From positions 2,790,001 through 2,854,000 of the forward strand of contig NZ_CP107799.1 in assembly GCF_041431135.1 (NCBI RefSeq): 64,000 nucleotides of DNA, written 5' to 3'. The stretch comes from Streptomyces sp. NBC_00554. GTDB taxonomy: Bacteria; Actinomycetota; Actinomycetes; Streptomycetales; Streptomycetaceae. Below the pieces are notes generated by a model, which was not told the DNA's origin, did no database searches, and was given only the letters and a program-made list of their open reading frames with translations. Shown in pieces: positions 1 to 6,610 of this stretch; within the stretch, counting starts at the first letter, position 1; every line of letters begins with the position of its first letter. The position numbers and the translations under genes are program-made.

Positions 1-281
1 TAGGTCTCCAGGGTGAAGCCGCCCGGGACAACGCGCGCGAGGTCCTGGCGCAGGTGTTCCTGCTGCGTACCGATCTCCGTCGTGCCCACGTGGAGCTGAT
101 GGGGGCGCGGCGCGTGGAAAGCGGCGAGGTAGACGCTGACGAACACGGTGCCGATCAGCAGGACGACCGCCACGGGGAGCAGGACGGCACGCAGATTTCC
201 GGGGCCGGGAGGCGGATGGGCCACGTCCAGGGCGTGCTTGTGCGGCTGTCGGGCGGCCCGGGAGGCGACTTGCTGAGACAT
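1..281 (-). CDS. Membrane protein, N-terminal part only (cut by window edge)
   Basis: Only the first 93 codons lie in the window, starting at the ATG at 281-279. The protein opens with a hydrophilic tail of about 30 residues, then one clear membrane segment at about residues 32-55 (core LLPVAVVLLIGTVFVSVY). The rest, rich in His and Thr (HAPRPHQLHVGTTEIGT), is probably outside the membrane. This layout resembles YhgE/Pip or DUF3533-type membrane proteins, which often sit beside MarR regulators, but too little is present to assign it. It diverges from the MarR gene across an 80-bp gap holding an inverted repeat, so shared control by that regulator is likely (inference). Confidence 0.6.
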   Translation of the reverse strand, partial: MSQQVASRAARQPHKHALDVAHPPPGPGNLRAVLLPVAVVLLIGTVFVSVYLAAFHAPRPHQLHVGTTEIGTQQEHLRQDLARVVPGGFTLET

Positions 282-302
282 CGGAGCAGGTTCCTAGATT
301 AG

Positions 303-343
303 AAGGCAACTGATAATATTCGTACAGCATAATCAGGTGCCTT
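303..343. promoter_or_regulatory. Inverted repeat between divergent genes, probable MarR operator
   Basis: A 12-base arm (303-314) and its near-perfect reverse complement (332-343, 11 of 12 matching) are separated by 17 bases in an AT-rich stretch, unusual for this genome. The element lies between the divergent membrane protein and MarR genes. MarR proteins commonly bind such dyads to repress both themselves and the neighbour. A CATAAT sequence at 328-333 could be a -10 element for the MarR gene. Confidence 0.5.
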
Positions 344-361
344 ACAAAAGAGGTCCAGCAC

Positions 362-811
362 GTGAACCATCCCGACCGGCGCACCGGCTATGTGGCCTGG
401 CAGATCGGCCAGATCATGGCGGCCCGGATCGAGCGCACCCTGCGCCCGTTCCAGCTGACCCTCGCCCAGAACAGCGCCCTGATGCAGGCCATCCTCGATC
501 CGGGTGTCTCCAGTGCGACCGCGGCACGCAGGGCGGCGATCACCCCGCAGTCCATGGGAACCGCGGTCAACGGACTGGTCGAGCGGGGGCTGCTCGAGCG
601 CCGGACCGCCCCCGGCGACAGACGCACGCAGCGACTGCACGCCACGGAGGCCGGACAGCGGCTCGCGGCGGAGGCCGGAGAAGCGGTGGGCGCCACCCAC
701 GCCGAAGCCCTTCAGGTGCTGACGCCGACGGAGCAGGAGTTGGCGCACTCAGTACTGCTGAAGCTGCTGGCGTCGCTGAATCCCTCAGCCCTGGACGACA
801 ACACGCCATGA
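362..811 (+). CDS. MarR-family transcriptional regulator
   Basis: A 149-residue protein of normal MarR length. A first helix (YVAWQIGQIMAARIERTL) for dimerisation is followed by a winged helix-turn-helix at about residues 45-100, with ITPQSMGTAVNGLVERGLL as recognition region and the wing signature GDRRTQRL. The GTG start at 362 is preceded by AAAGAGG at 347-353 with good spacing. It probably represses the divergent membrane protein through the dyad at 303-343. The ligand is unknown. A strong hairpin follows the gene at 869-903. Confidence 0.9.
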   Translation: MNHPDRRTGYVAWQIGQIMAARIERTLRPFQLTLAQNSALMQAILDPGVSSATAARRAAITPQSMGTAVNGLVERGLLERRTAPGDRRTQRLHATEAGQRLAAEAGEAVGATHAEALQVLTPTEQELAHSVLLKLLASLNPSALDDNTP

Positions 812-868
812 GGTGTCTGCGGACCTGAGGACAAGGGCAGCCTCCCGGCCCGCCCCGTACGGCGGCCC

Positions 869-903
869 GAGGCGGTACGGCAACATCCTGGCCGTACCGC
901 CTC
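869..903. terminator. Bidirectional hairpin terminator
   Basis: Perfect 13-base arms at 869-881 and 891-903 with a 9-base loop. It lies between the end of the MarR gene and the end of the convergent alkene reductase remnant, so it can serve both strands. It lacks a T tract, as is common in Streptomyces. Confidence 0.7.
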
Positions 904-965
904 GAAGCCTTCAGGTCATGGCACCGAACGGCCCGGATCGCACTCCCGGCCCGGTGCGCGACCGG

Positions 966-1203
966 CTAGCCCAGAGTCGGGTAGTCGGTGTAACCGCGCT
1001 CGTCGCCGCCGTAGAAGGTCGCGGGGTCGGGCTTGGCGAACGGGCCGCCCTGCTGGAGCCGCTGCGGCAGGTCCGGGTTGGCGATGAAGAGCGCGCCGAA
1101 CGCCACCGCGTCAGTGATGCCGTCCTCGACCAGGCTCAGCGCGTCCAGGCCGGTGGGGTTCGGGTGGGTGAAGGGGTTCAGGATGAACGCACCCTGCCAC
1201 TGC
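966..1203 (-). pseudogene. Alkene reductase (old yellow enzyme family), C-terminal remnant
   Basis: The last roughly 78 codons of an OYE/N-ethylmaleimide reductase-like gene remain. The reading ends in WQGAFILNPFTHP, then AFGALFIANPDLPQRL, DPATFYGG and GYTDYPTLG, which are typical C-terminal phosphate-binding and tail motifs of FMN alkene reductases. A full enzyme has about 360 residues; here homology stops near 1203, and upstream on this strand is only the antisense of a luciferase-like gene. The open frame continues to 1766 but that part is shadow. The gene is therefore truncated by a rearrangement and is unlikely to be functional. Confidence 0.75.
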
Positions 1204-1205
1204 TT

Positions 1206-1745
1206 GCGCAGCTGGAGGGTCAGGCCGCGTACTACGGCGACGGCTTCTTCGTGAACAACCTCTTCGGGCCCATGAACCACTTCACCGAGCTGATCAACCT
1301 CTACCGCGAGCGCTACGCCCACTACGGCCACGGCACCCAGGCGCAGGCCATAGTCGGAGCGGGCGGCCATGTCTTCGTGCGCAAGAACTCCCAGGACGCG
1401 GTGCGCGAGTACCGCCCCTACTTCGACAACTCCCCCGTCTACGGCGGCGGCCCGTCGATGGAGCAGTACATGGCGCAGACCTCTCTCACCGTCGGCAGCC
1501 CGCAGGAGGTCATCGACAAGACGCTGTCCTTCCGCGAGCACTTCGGCGACTACCAGCGCCAGTTGTTCAACATCGACATGGCAGGGCTGCCGTTGAAGAC
1601 CGTCCTCGAACAGCTCGACCTGCTCGGCGAGGAGGTCCTCCCCACGCTGCGCAAGGAGTTCGCCTCTGTACGCCCCAGCGATGTCGCGGAGGCCCCCACC
1701 CACGCGTCCCTGCTCGCCGCGCGCTCCGAGGAGACGGCGAAGTGA
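1206..1745 (+). pseudogene. LLM flavin-dependent oxidoreductase (CE1758-like), C-terminal remnant
   Basis: About 180 C-terminal codons of a luciferase-like monooxygenase survive. AAYYGDGFFVNN, HFTELINLYRERYAHYGHG, a GGHVFVRKNSQDA segment and SLTVGSPQEVIDKTLSF are typical of the CE1758 branch that pairs with a CE1759-type FMN reductase. The N-terminal half, with most of the flavin-binding barrel, is missing; sequence left of about 1206 belongs to an opposite-strand alkene reductase. No convincing ribosome-binding site precedes the fragment. The stop overlaps the GTG of the next gene, as in intact pairs, so the deletion removed only the upstream part of a real operon. Confidence 0.75.
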
Positions 1746-2338
1746 ACGCGGACACGGTTCAGCCACTGCGCCTCGACCGCCTCACCGAGGCCACTCGCGG
1801 GCAACTGGCCGACGCGGGGCGGGACGTCGAGGTCCAGATCGTCGAACTGCGCGACCTGGCAGCCGACATCGCCAACAACCTGGTCACCGGCTTCCCCTCG
1901 GCCGCCCTGGCGGCAGCCATCGAGGGGGTCGCCTCGGCGGACGGTCTGATCGCCGTGACGCCGGTCTTCTCGGCCTCGTACAGCGGACTCTTCAAGTCGT
2001 TCTTCGACGTCATCGACAACGACGCCCTCACGGGCAAGCCCGTCCTGGCCGCGGCCACCGGCGGCACGGCCCGCCACTCGCTCGCCCTCGAGCACGCACT
2101 GCGTCCGCTCCTCGCCTACCTGCGCGCGGTCGTCGTACCCACAGCGGTGTACGCGGCCTCCGAGGACTGGGGCGGCAACGGCGACCCCCTCACCGACACC
2201 CTCCCCCGCCGGATCGACCGCGCGGCCGGCGAACTGGCCGGCCTGCTGCGCTACCAGGCAGGCCCTGCCGTCCGAACGCCCGACGACACCGCCGTCGTAC
2301 CGTTCGCACAGCAACTGGACGCCCTGCGACCCGTCTGA
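1742..2338 (+). pseudogene. CE1759-type NADPH-dependent FMN reductase lacking its N-terminal strand
   Basis: The protein (198 residues from GTG 1742) matches the flavodoxin-like FMN reductase that partners CE1758 monooxygenases: TPVFSASYSGLFKSFFDV, GKPVLAAATGGTARHSL and VPTAVYAASEDWG are intact. However, it begins NADTVQPLRLDRLTEATRG, whereas this family normally starts with a beta strand and an SAGLSxPSST-type phosphate loop before the same LDRLTEATRG helix. That loop binds the FMN phosphate, so its absence suggests loss of activity. The gene otherwise has no internal stop. It may be a pseudogene or a recently damaged gene. Confidence 0.65.
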
Positions 2339-2495
2339 TGCCGTCGGCCCCGGCCCAGGACACGGCGGCGATCCGTGACCTCAATGCACCTACGCACAAA
2401 GGGAGTTGAATGGTTCCGGGGTGGGGTGCGGGGGCTTGCGGGACCGGTGTGGACGTCCCATGCTGGCCGCAACGCGGCGGCAGGGGGGCCTTGAT

Positions 2496-3227
2496 ATGCG
2501 GTACGGGCGCGGGATACGAGCTGCCGTCTTATTGGGCGTGCTGGTGTCCGCCGGCGGCTGCTCGGACGGCGGCGACGGAGCAGGTGGATCGTCGGCGCCG
2601 CCCGCCGTGTCGACCCCGGCCGCGACCGGGATCGAGACCGAGACCGGGGCCCCGTCGAGCAGTCCGCCCGAGTCGCCGTACAGCGACAGCGACACCGTGC
2701 TGATGGCCAAGGGCGACTGCTACGGATGGGTGACGGACAACGCGCCGGGTCGGGCCGAGGAGATGGCCTGCGACGACTCCGACGCCGTCGGCAAGGTCAT
2801 CAAGCGCGCCAAGGAGAAGACGACCCAGGACACCTACATCGACTGCCCCGACCCCACGGACGACGTGCTGGGCATCAGCGACGCGAGCGGACCGGAGCTC
2901 GCCGGCTCACGCGACTACGCCCAGTACGTGACCGGTGTGGGTTACGCCTGCGTACGCAACCTCAAGGCCCCGCACCCCGGCGACGCGGGCGGAGGCGGTA
3001 TGGAGATCCGCGTCGGTGACTGCCTTTGGACCGAGGGCCCGGTCGACCAGTACGAGGAAGTCCCCTGCGAGGGGGAGAAGTTGCCCGACCTCAAGATCGT
3101 CGGCGACCTGGACCTGTACGGCAACTGCCCACGTGCGGACGACATTCAGGTGTCGGAGGAATCATTCCTGGACATCGCCGGGTTGGGCGGTCCGACCTAC
3201 TGCGCAAGGCGTCCCACAGACCTGTGA
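2496..3227 (+). CDS. Secreted lipoprotein with two LppU/SCO3897-like domains
   Basis: The ATG at 2496 follows AGGGGGG (2482-2488) and starts a lipoprotein signal, RAAVLLGVLVSAGGC, with the lipidated Cys in VSAGGC. A Ser/Thr/Pro-rich linker follows to about residue 65. Two similar domains come next, each opening with GDC (KGDCYGWV, VGDCLWTE), continuing to a conserved Cys pair (MACDDSDAVGKVIKR; VPCEGEKLPDLKIVG) and ending near Y-C (GYACVRN; PTYCARR). The paired cysteines suggest disulphide-stabilised extracellular domains, as in LppU/SCO3897-type actinobacterial lipoproteins. The function is unknown. An in-frame TTG at 2406 has a nearby RBS, but would bury the signal peptide behind 30 residues. 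Confidence 0.75.
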   Translation: MRYGRGIRAAVLLGVLVSAGGCSDGGDGAGGSSAPPAVSTPAATGIETETGAPSSSPPESPYSDSDTVLMAKGDCYGWVTDNAPGRAEEMACDDSDAVGKVIKRAKEKTTQDTYIDCPDPTDDVLGISDASGPELAGSRDYAQYVTGVGYACVRNLKAPHPGDAGGGGMEIRVGDCLWTEGPVDQYEEVPCEGEKLPDLKIVGDLDLYGNCPRADDIQVSEESFLDIAGLGGPTYCARRPTDL

Positions 3228-3245
3228 ACAGGTGCGACGAAGATT

Positions 3246-3408
3246 GCCAGTTGGCATCGGGCGATGTTCGTGACCTGCGCTGATGCCAACTGGCTTCAGC
3301 GGCCGGAAGCACAGAATCAGAGAGATAGTTGGCACTTTGGTACAGCGCAGGTCACGGCACCTGTGCAGGCCACGCCTCCGACATCGTTGTCGAAAGCGTG
3401 GCCTGCAC
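3246..3408. repeat. Three perfect inverted repeats, two of them interleaved
   Basis: Three exact dyads crowd this gap between convergent genes. Arms 3246-3258 and 3282-3294 (13 bp) pair around GATGCCAACTGGC. Arms 3270-3281 and 3344-3355 (12 bp) pair around GTGACCTGCGCT. Arms 3363-3375 and 3396-3408 (13 bp) pair around GTGCAGGCCACGC. The first two interleave, so their stems compete for bases near 3281 or form a pseudoknot-like fold. The third looks like an ordinary terminator for the lipoprotein or the endo H gene. The first two are unusual for a simple terminator. Confidence 0.7.
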
Positions 3409-3474
3409 GCGGCGCGGTGCTACGGGATGCAGCAAGCCCCGAGGGGGCACCGGACGCCGGGGAGCGCGGCCGGC

Positions 3475-4392
3475 CTACGGCGTATAGCGGGCGTCACTGC
3501 CGTACAGCTCCCTGGTGAACGCGGAGACATCAGCGCTGCGATTGGCGCCGTCGAGGTTGTACGTCAGATAGACGCCGTACCCCTCACTGACCGTGCGGCG
3601 GGCGAGGCTGGCGGCCGTGCTCTGCGAGGTCCCGCCGATCTGGACGGCCGCCGGCGACAGCTTCGACTTGGGCAGTGCGATGCCGGGGACCTGCCAGGTG
3701 CCGTAGTACGGGTTCCAGGCGTAGTCGAACTTGGACGTGATGTCGACGCCGCCGTAGGACAGGCGCGACGCGGAGGGTCCGATGTTGTAGAGGCTGATGA
3801 TCTTGCCCGGCATGTTGGCGCGCAGTGCCGACACCAGGTACACGAACGAGCTGGCGTTGGGCTGGCCGGTGCCGTTGTTGCCGTACTCGGCGTACTCGTC
3901 GTCGAAGTCGATGCCGTCGAGGCCGTACTTGGCCACGGTGTCCGACAGTTGTTTCGCGAACGTCGAAGCCGCTTGCTGGGACGGGAAGTTGGCGAAGCCC
4001 GCGCCCTGGTGGTTGCCGAGCACCGAGAGGACGACCTTGATGCCCTTCTGCTGCAACGGCCGTATCTGCGTGGCGGCGTTGTCGAGGACGCGTTGCACGT
4101 TCTCGTTGAAGTACAGGGTCGCGGCCTTCGTGCTCGTGTTGTAGTTGATGTTCGCGGCGAAGATCACGGCGACGTCGAAGACGTTGCCGCCGCCGTTGCT
4201 GAGGGTGTACTTGCCGACGTTCAGCATGCTGTTGTTGTTCACCTCGACGTACGCCACCGAGGTCGGTCCTTGTTTCGCGGCAGCGGGTGCCGCTGCCGCG
4301 CCGGTCGTGGCGGTCGCGCCGAAGGCGAGGGCCATGACGGCCGAGAGCGCGAGCGCGGCCGTCCGTACTCTGCTCCGTATCGGAGTGAACAT
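3475..4392 (-). CDS. Secreted endo-beta-N-acetylglucosaminidase H (GH18)
   Basis: This enzyme cleaves the chitobiose core of high-mannose N-glycans (EC 3.2.1.96) outside the cell. The Sec signal (RTAALALSAVMALAFG then Ala-rich) ends near AAAAPAAA. The mature part shows the endo H hallmarks TSVAYVEVNNNSMLNVGKY and the GH18 active-site motif DGIDFDDE, whose last Asp and Glu match the catalytic D130/E132 of S. plicatus endo H. SLYNIGP and FDYAWNPYYGTW are also characteristic. Its length of about 305 residues fits the family. I prefer the ATG at 4392, with GGGAG upstream; an ATG at 4410 is in frame. It is monocistronic and probably scavenges glycans. Confidence 0.9.
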   Translation of the reverse strand: MFTPIRSRVRTAALALSAVMALAFGATATTGAAAAPAAAKQGPTSVAYVEVNNNSMLNVGKYTLSNGGGNVFDVAVIFAANINYNTSTKAATLYFNENVQRVLDNAATQIRPLQQKGIKVVLSVLGNHQGAGFANFPSQQAASTFAKQLSDTVAKYGLDGIDFDDEYAEYGNNGTGQPNASSFVYLVSALRANMPGKIISLYNIGPSASRLSYGGVDITSKFDYAWNPYYGTWQVPGIALPKSKLSPAAVQIGGTSQSTAASLARRTVSEGYGVYLTYNLDGANRSADVSAFTRELYGSDARYTP

Positions 4393-4628
4393 CGTCGATC
4401 GGTCTCCCATCGCATGGAGCGGCGCCCGACCTGTTCGCGAGCACCGTGTGAGCCCCCCGATCTTTCCGTTCCCGTGACCGAATCCCCAGAACCATGCGAG
4501 AACTCTTCACGACTCCCAAGTACGTCGCGCCGCAACTCTGAATCCGGGCAAGGGAGTTACTGGAACGCTACGCCGGCGCGGACGAACCAGGCATGCACGC
4601 CGCGGATCCGCAGCACTGGAGCAAGTGG

Positions 4629-5300
4629 TCAGCGGCGGGGTAGCACGCCCAGGAGGGTTGCGGTCAGGGCCAGCTTCAAGGAGTCCTTCAGCTCGAAGTG
4701 GAAGCGGGCCAGGTCGGGTTCGGCCTGGTAGGCCGCCTGCAGGCTGGGCGGGGGTGTGCTGTACGCCGACAGCGCGCCGGCCATGACCACGGTTTGCAGG
4801 CTGAACAGTGTCGCGTTCTCGCCCAGCTCCGGCAGGTACTTCTGGATCAGGGCGGTCATGGTTGTCAGGCGGTCAAGGGAGGCGCGCTTGTAGCGTGCTA
4901 CGACCTCGACGGAGACGTTGTGTTCCAGGACGCTGCCCTGTGCGCCGAAGAGGTCGCACAGCACCACTCGGCCGGAGAGTGAGCGGCTGAGGACCTCGGC
5001 CACCGCTGCCGCCCGCTCGGCCATGGGCAGATCTTCATCGACGCCGGCGGCCAACTCGCCCGCCAGATCCGTCAGCCACTCCTGCAGGAAGCGGTCCAGC
5101 AGTTCCAGCAGCACCGCCTCGCGGGACTCGAAGTAGCGCAGCACGTTCGGCTTCGCCAGGCCTACCCGGCGGCTGAGTTCGTTCAGGGTGACCGCGGCCA
5201 CGGGCATCTCGTCGAGCATCGCCGACGCCTCGTCAAGGATCGCCCGTCGGCGGATCTCCCGCTGCTCTTCGGTTCGCGCCCGCTGGAAAGTCACGATCAC
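4629..5300 (-). CDS. TetR-family transcriptional regulator
   Basis: A 223-residue regulator. The N-terminal TetR helix-turn-helix spans about residues 15-60 (RRAILDEASAMLDEMP, VTLNELSRRVGLAKPNVLRYFESREAVLLELL). The C-terminal ligand domain (LFGAQGSVLEHNVSVEVV, TLFSLQTVVMAGALSAY) resembles the actinobacterial TetR group that controls adjacent short-chain dehydrogenases. It is transcribed away from the SDR gene, and the 103-bp gap carries three copies of a 17-bp near-palindrome. It therefore most likely represses itself and the SDR gene and is released by the SDR substrate or a relative (inference). Confidence 0.9.
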   Translation of the reverse strand: MIVTFQRARTEEQREIRRRAILDEASAMLDEMPVAAVTLNELSRRVGLAKPNVLRYFESREAVLLELLDRFLQEWLTDLAGELAAGVDEDLPMAERAAAVAEVLSRSLSGRVVLCDLFGAQGSVLEHNVSVEVVARYKRASLDRLTTMTALIQKYLPELGENATLFSLQTVVMAGALSAYSTPPPSLQAAYQAEPDLARFHFELKDSLKLALTATLLGVLPRR

Positions 5301-5311
5301 CAGCCTAACTT

Positions 5312-5383
5312 ACGTACCTGCGGTACGTTGACAACGTACCGAAAGTACTTTAACGTCGCCAACACAAGATACCTTCGGTACGT
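5312..5383. promoter_or_regulatory. Three 17-bp operator copies for the adjacent TetR regulator
   Basis: A perfect palindrome, ACGTACCTGCGGTACGT (5312-5328), is followed by two imperfect copies of ACGTACC-N3-GGTACGT: ACGTACCGAAAGTACTT at 5334-5350 and a third at 5367-5383 whose right half is exact. Centres lie at 5320, 5342 and 5375, which are 22 and 33 bp apart, close to two and three helical turns. The sites fill the divergent promoter region of the TetR and SDR genes. This is consistent with cooperative binding on one DNA face. Confidence 0.75.
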
Positions 5384-5403
5384 TAGACAGTCGGGAGCCT
5401 GAC

Positions 5404-6351
5404 ATGAACGAGAAGTGGACGACGGCGAATATTCCGGACCAGCGCGGGCGGGTGGCCGTGGTGACCGGGGCCAACACCGGACTGGGGTACGAGACCGCCA
5501 AGGCGCTCGCCGAGCGCGGGGCGTCCGTGGTGCTCGCCGTGCGCAACGTCGAGAAGGGCGAGCAGGCCGCGGCCCGCATGACCGGCGACGTGACCGTGCA
5601 GGCGCTGGACCTGACCTCGCTCGACTCCGTCCGGACCGCGGCGGCGGCGCTGCGATCCCGGCTCGACCGGATCGACCTGCTGATCAACAACGCCGGCGTG
5701 ATGTACACCCCGAAGCAGACCACCCGGGACGGCTTCGAGATGCAGTTCGGCACCAACCACCTCGGCCACTTCGCGCTCACCGGGCTGCTGCTGGACCTGA
5801 TGCTGTCGGTGCCCGGCTCGCGCGTGGTGACGGTCAGCAGCACCGGCCACCGCATCCGGGCCGCGATCCACTTCGACGACCTGCAGTGGGAGCGGTCGTA
5901 CAGCCGGGTCGCCGCCTATGGTCAGTCCAAGCTGGCCAACCTGATGTTCACGTACGAGCTGCAGCGCCGGCTCGCCACGCACGGCACCACCGTCGCGTTG
6001 GCCGCGCACCCCGGCATCTCCAGCACCGAGCTCGCCCGCAACACCCCCGCGGCCCTCCGGCTTCCGCTCACCTGGCTCGCGCCGCTGATCACCCAGACGC
6101 CGGCGATGGGCGCGCTGCCGACCCTGCGCGCCGCCACCGACCCCGCCGCGCTCGGCGGCCAGTACTACGGCCCCGGCGGACGCAACGAGATCAAGGGCCA
6201 CCCCCGGCTGGTCACCTCCAGCCCGCAGTCGTACGAGGCAGCCGTCCAGCAGCGGCTGTGGGCCGTCTCCGAAGACCTCACCGGGGTGAAGTTCCCCATC
6301 GTTCAGTCCGAGCAGAACTCGGTTCCCTCCGGATCGGCCACCACGATGTAG
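5404..6351 (+). CDS. Short-chain dehydrogenase/reductase (retinol dehydrogenase-like)
   Basis: A 315-residue classical SDR with a C-terminal extension. It has the NAD(P) loop TGANTGLG near residue 23, the NNAGVM strand, and the catalytic pair in YGQSK, with a Ser in the VVTVSSTGHR strand. VRNVEKGEQAAARM after strand two is typical of the retinol dehydrogenase/WW-domain oxidoreductase-like SDRs that prefer NADPH. GGGAG at 5393-5397 precedes the ATG at 5404. Divergence from the TetR gene across three operators implies substrate-induced expression. The substrate is unknown. The 3' flank (6352-6610) holds no clear gene. Confidence 0.9.
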   Translation: MNEKWTTANIPDQRGRVAVVTGANTGLGYETAKALAERGASVVLAVRNVEKGEQAAARMTGDVTVQALDLTSLDSVRTAAAALRSRLDRIDLLINNAGVMYTPKQTTRDGFEMQFGTNHLGHFALTGLLLDLMLSVPGSRVVTVSSTGHRIRAAIHFDDLQWERSYSRVAAYGQSKLANLMFTYELQRRLATHGTTVALAAHPGISSTELARNTPAALRLPLTWLAPLITQTPAMGALPTLRAATDPAALGGQYYGPGGRNEIKGHPRLVTSSPQSYEAAVQQRLWAVSEDLTGVKFPIVQSEQNSVPSGSATTM

Positions 6352-6610
6352 CTTGCGCCGGCAGGAGGCGCTGGCTCGTCGCGGCGCAGGCCGGGTGCGG
6401 CGCGTACGTCCAGGCGCAGGCGATTGTTGGCAGTCCTGCCCTCGGATACCTGCTGAAAGAAGATCCCAGGACGTACGCCCTCGGGGCCGCCCGAGCAGCC
6501 TGCATTGAGGTGATGCGCCGTCACCTCTGAGAAGCAGCAGCGATCTTGGTGCCGGCTATCCCTCTTTTGTGCCAACTAAAAATCCTCGTCACAAGGCGAG
6601 CCCGCCCCCG
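6352..6610. other. Gap holding possible gene debris at the synteny break
   Basis: No intact gene is visible. In one plus frame, which is open only because it continues as a shadow through the SDR gene, the reading GSPALGYLLKEDP ... IEVMRRHL ends at a TGA at 6528-6530. GYLLKE recalls NarL-type response-regulator receiver domains, but the match is short. The conserved core arm begins just to the right with potD, so this gap may be the edge of a replacement or deletion. Confidence 0.3.

Noticed and set aside
813..1745. Plus-strand open frame of 310 codons as an intact LLM oxidoreductase
   Set aside because: The first 130 codons are antisense to the alkene reductase and show no family similarity; only the C-terminal part is genuine.
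966..1766. Minus-strand open frame of 266 codons as one gene
   Set aside because: Only its last 78 codons look like protein (alkene reductase); the rest is antisense to the luciferase-like gene.
2410..2703. Plus-strand frame with a good RBS just before the lipoprotein gene
   Set aside because: It overlaps the signal peptide and domain one of the lipoprotein in another frame and has a shadow-like Arg/Pro composition.
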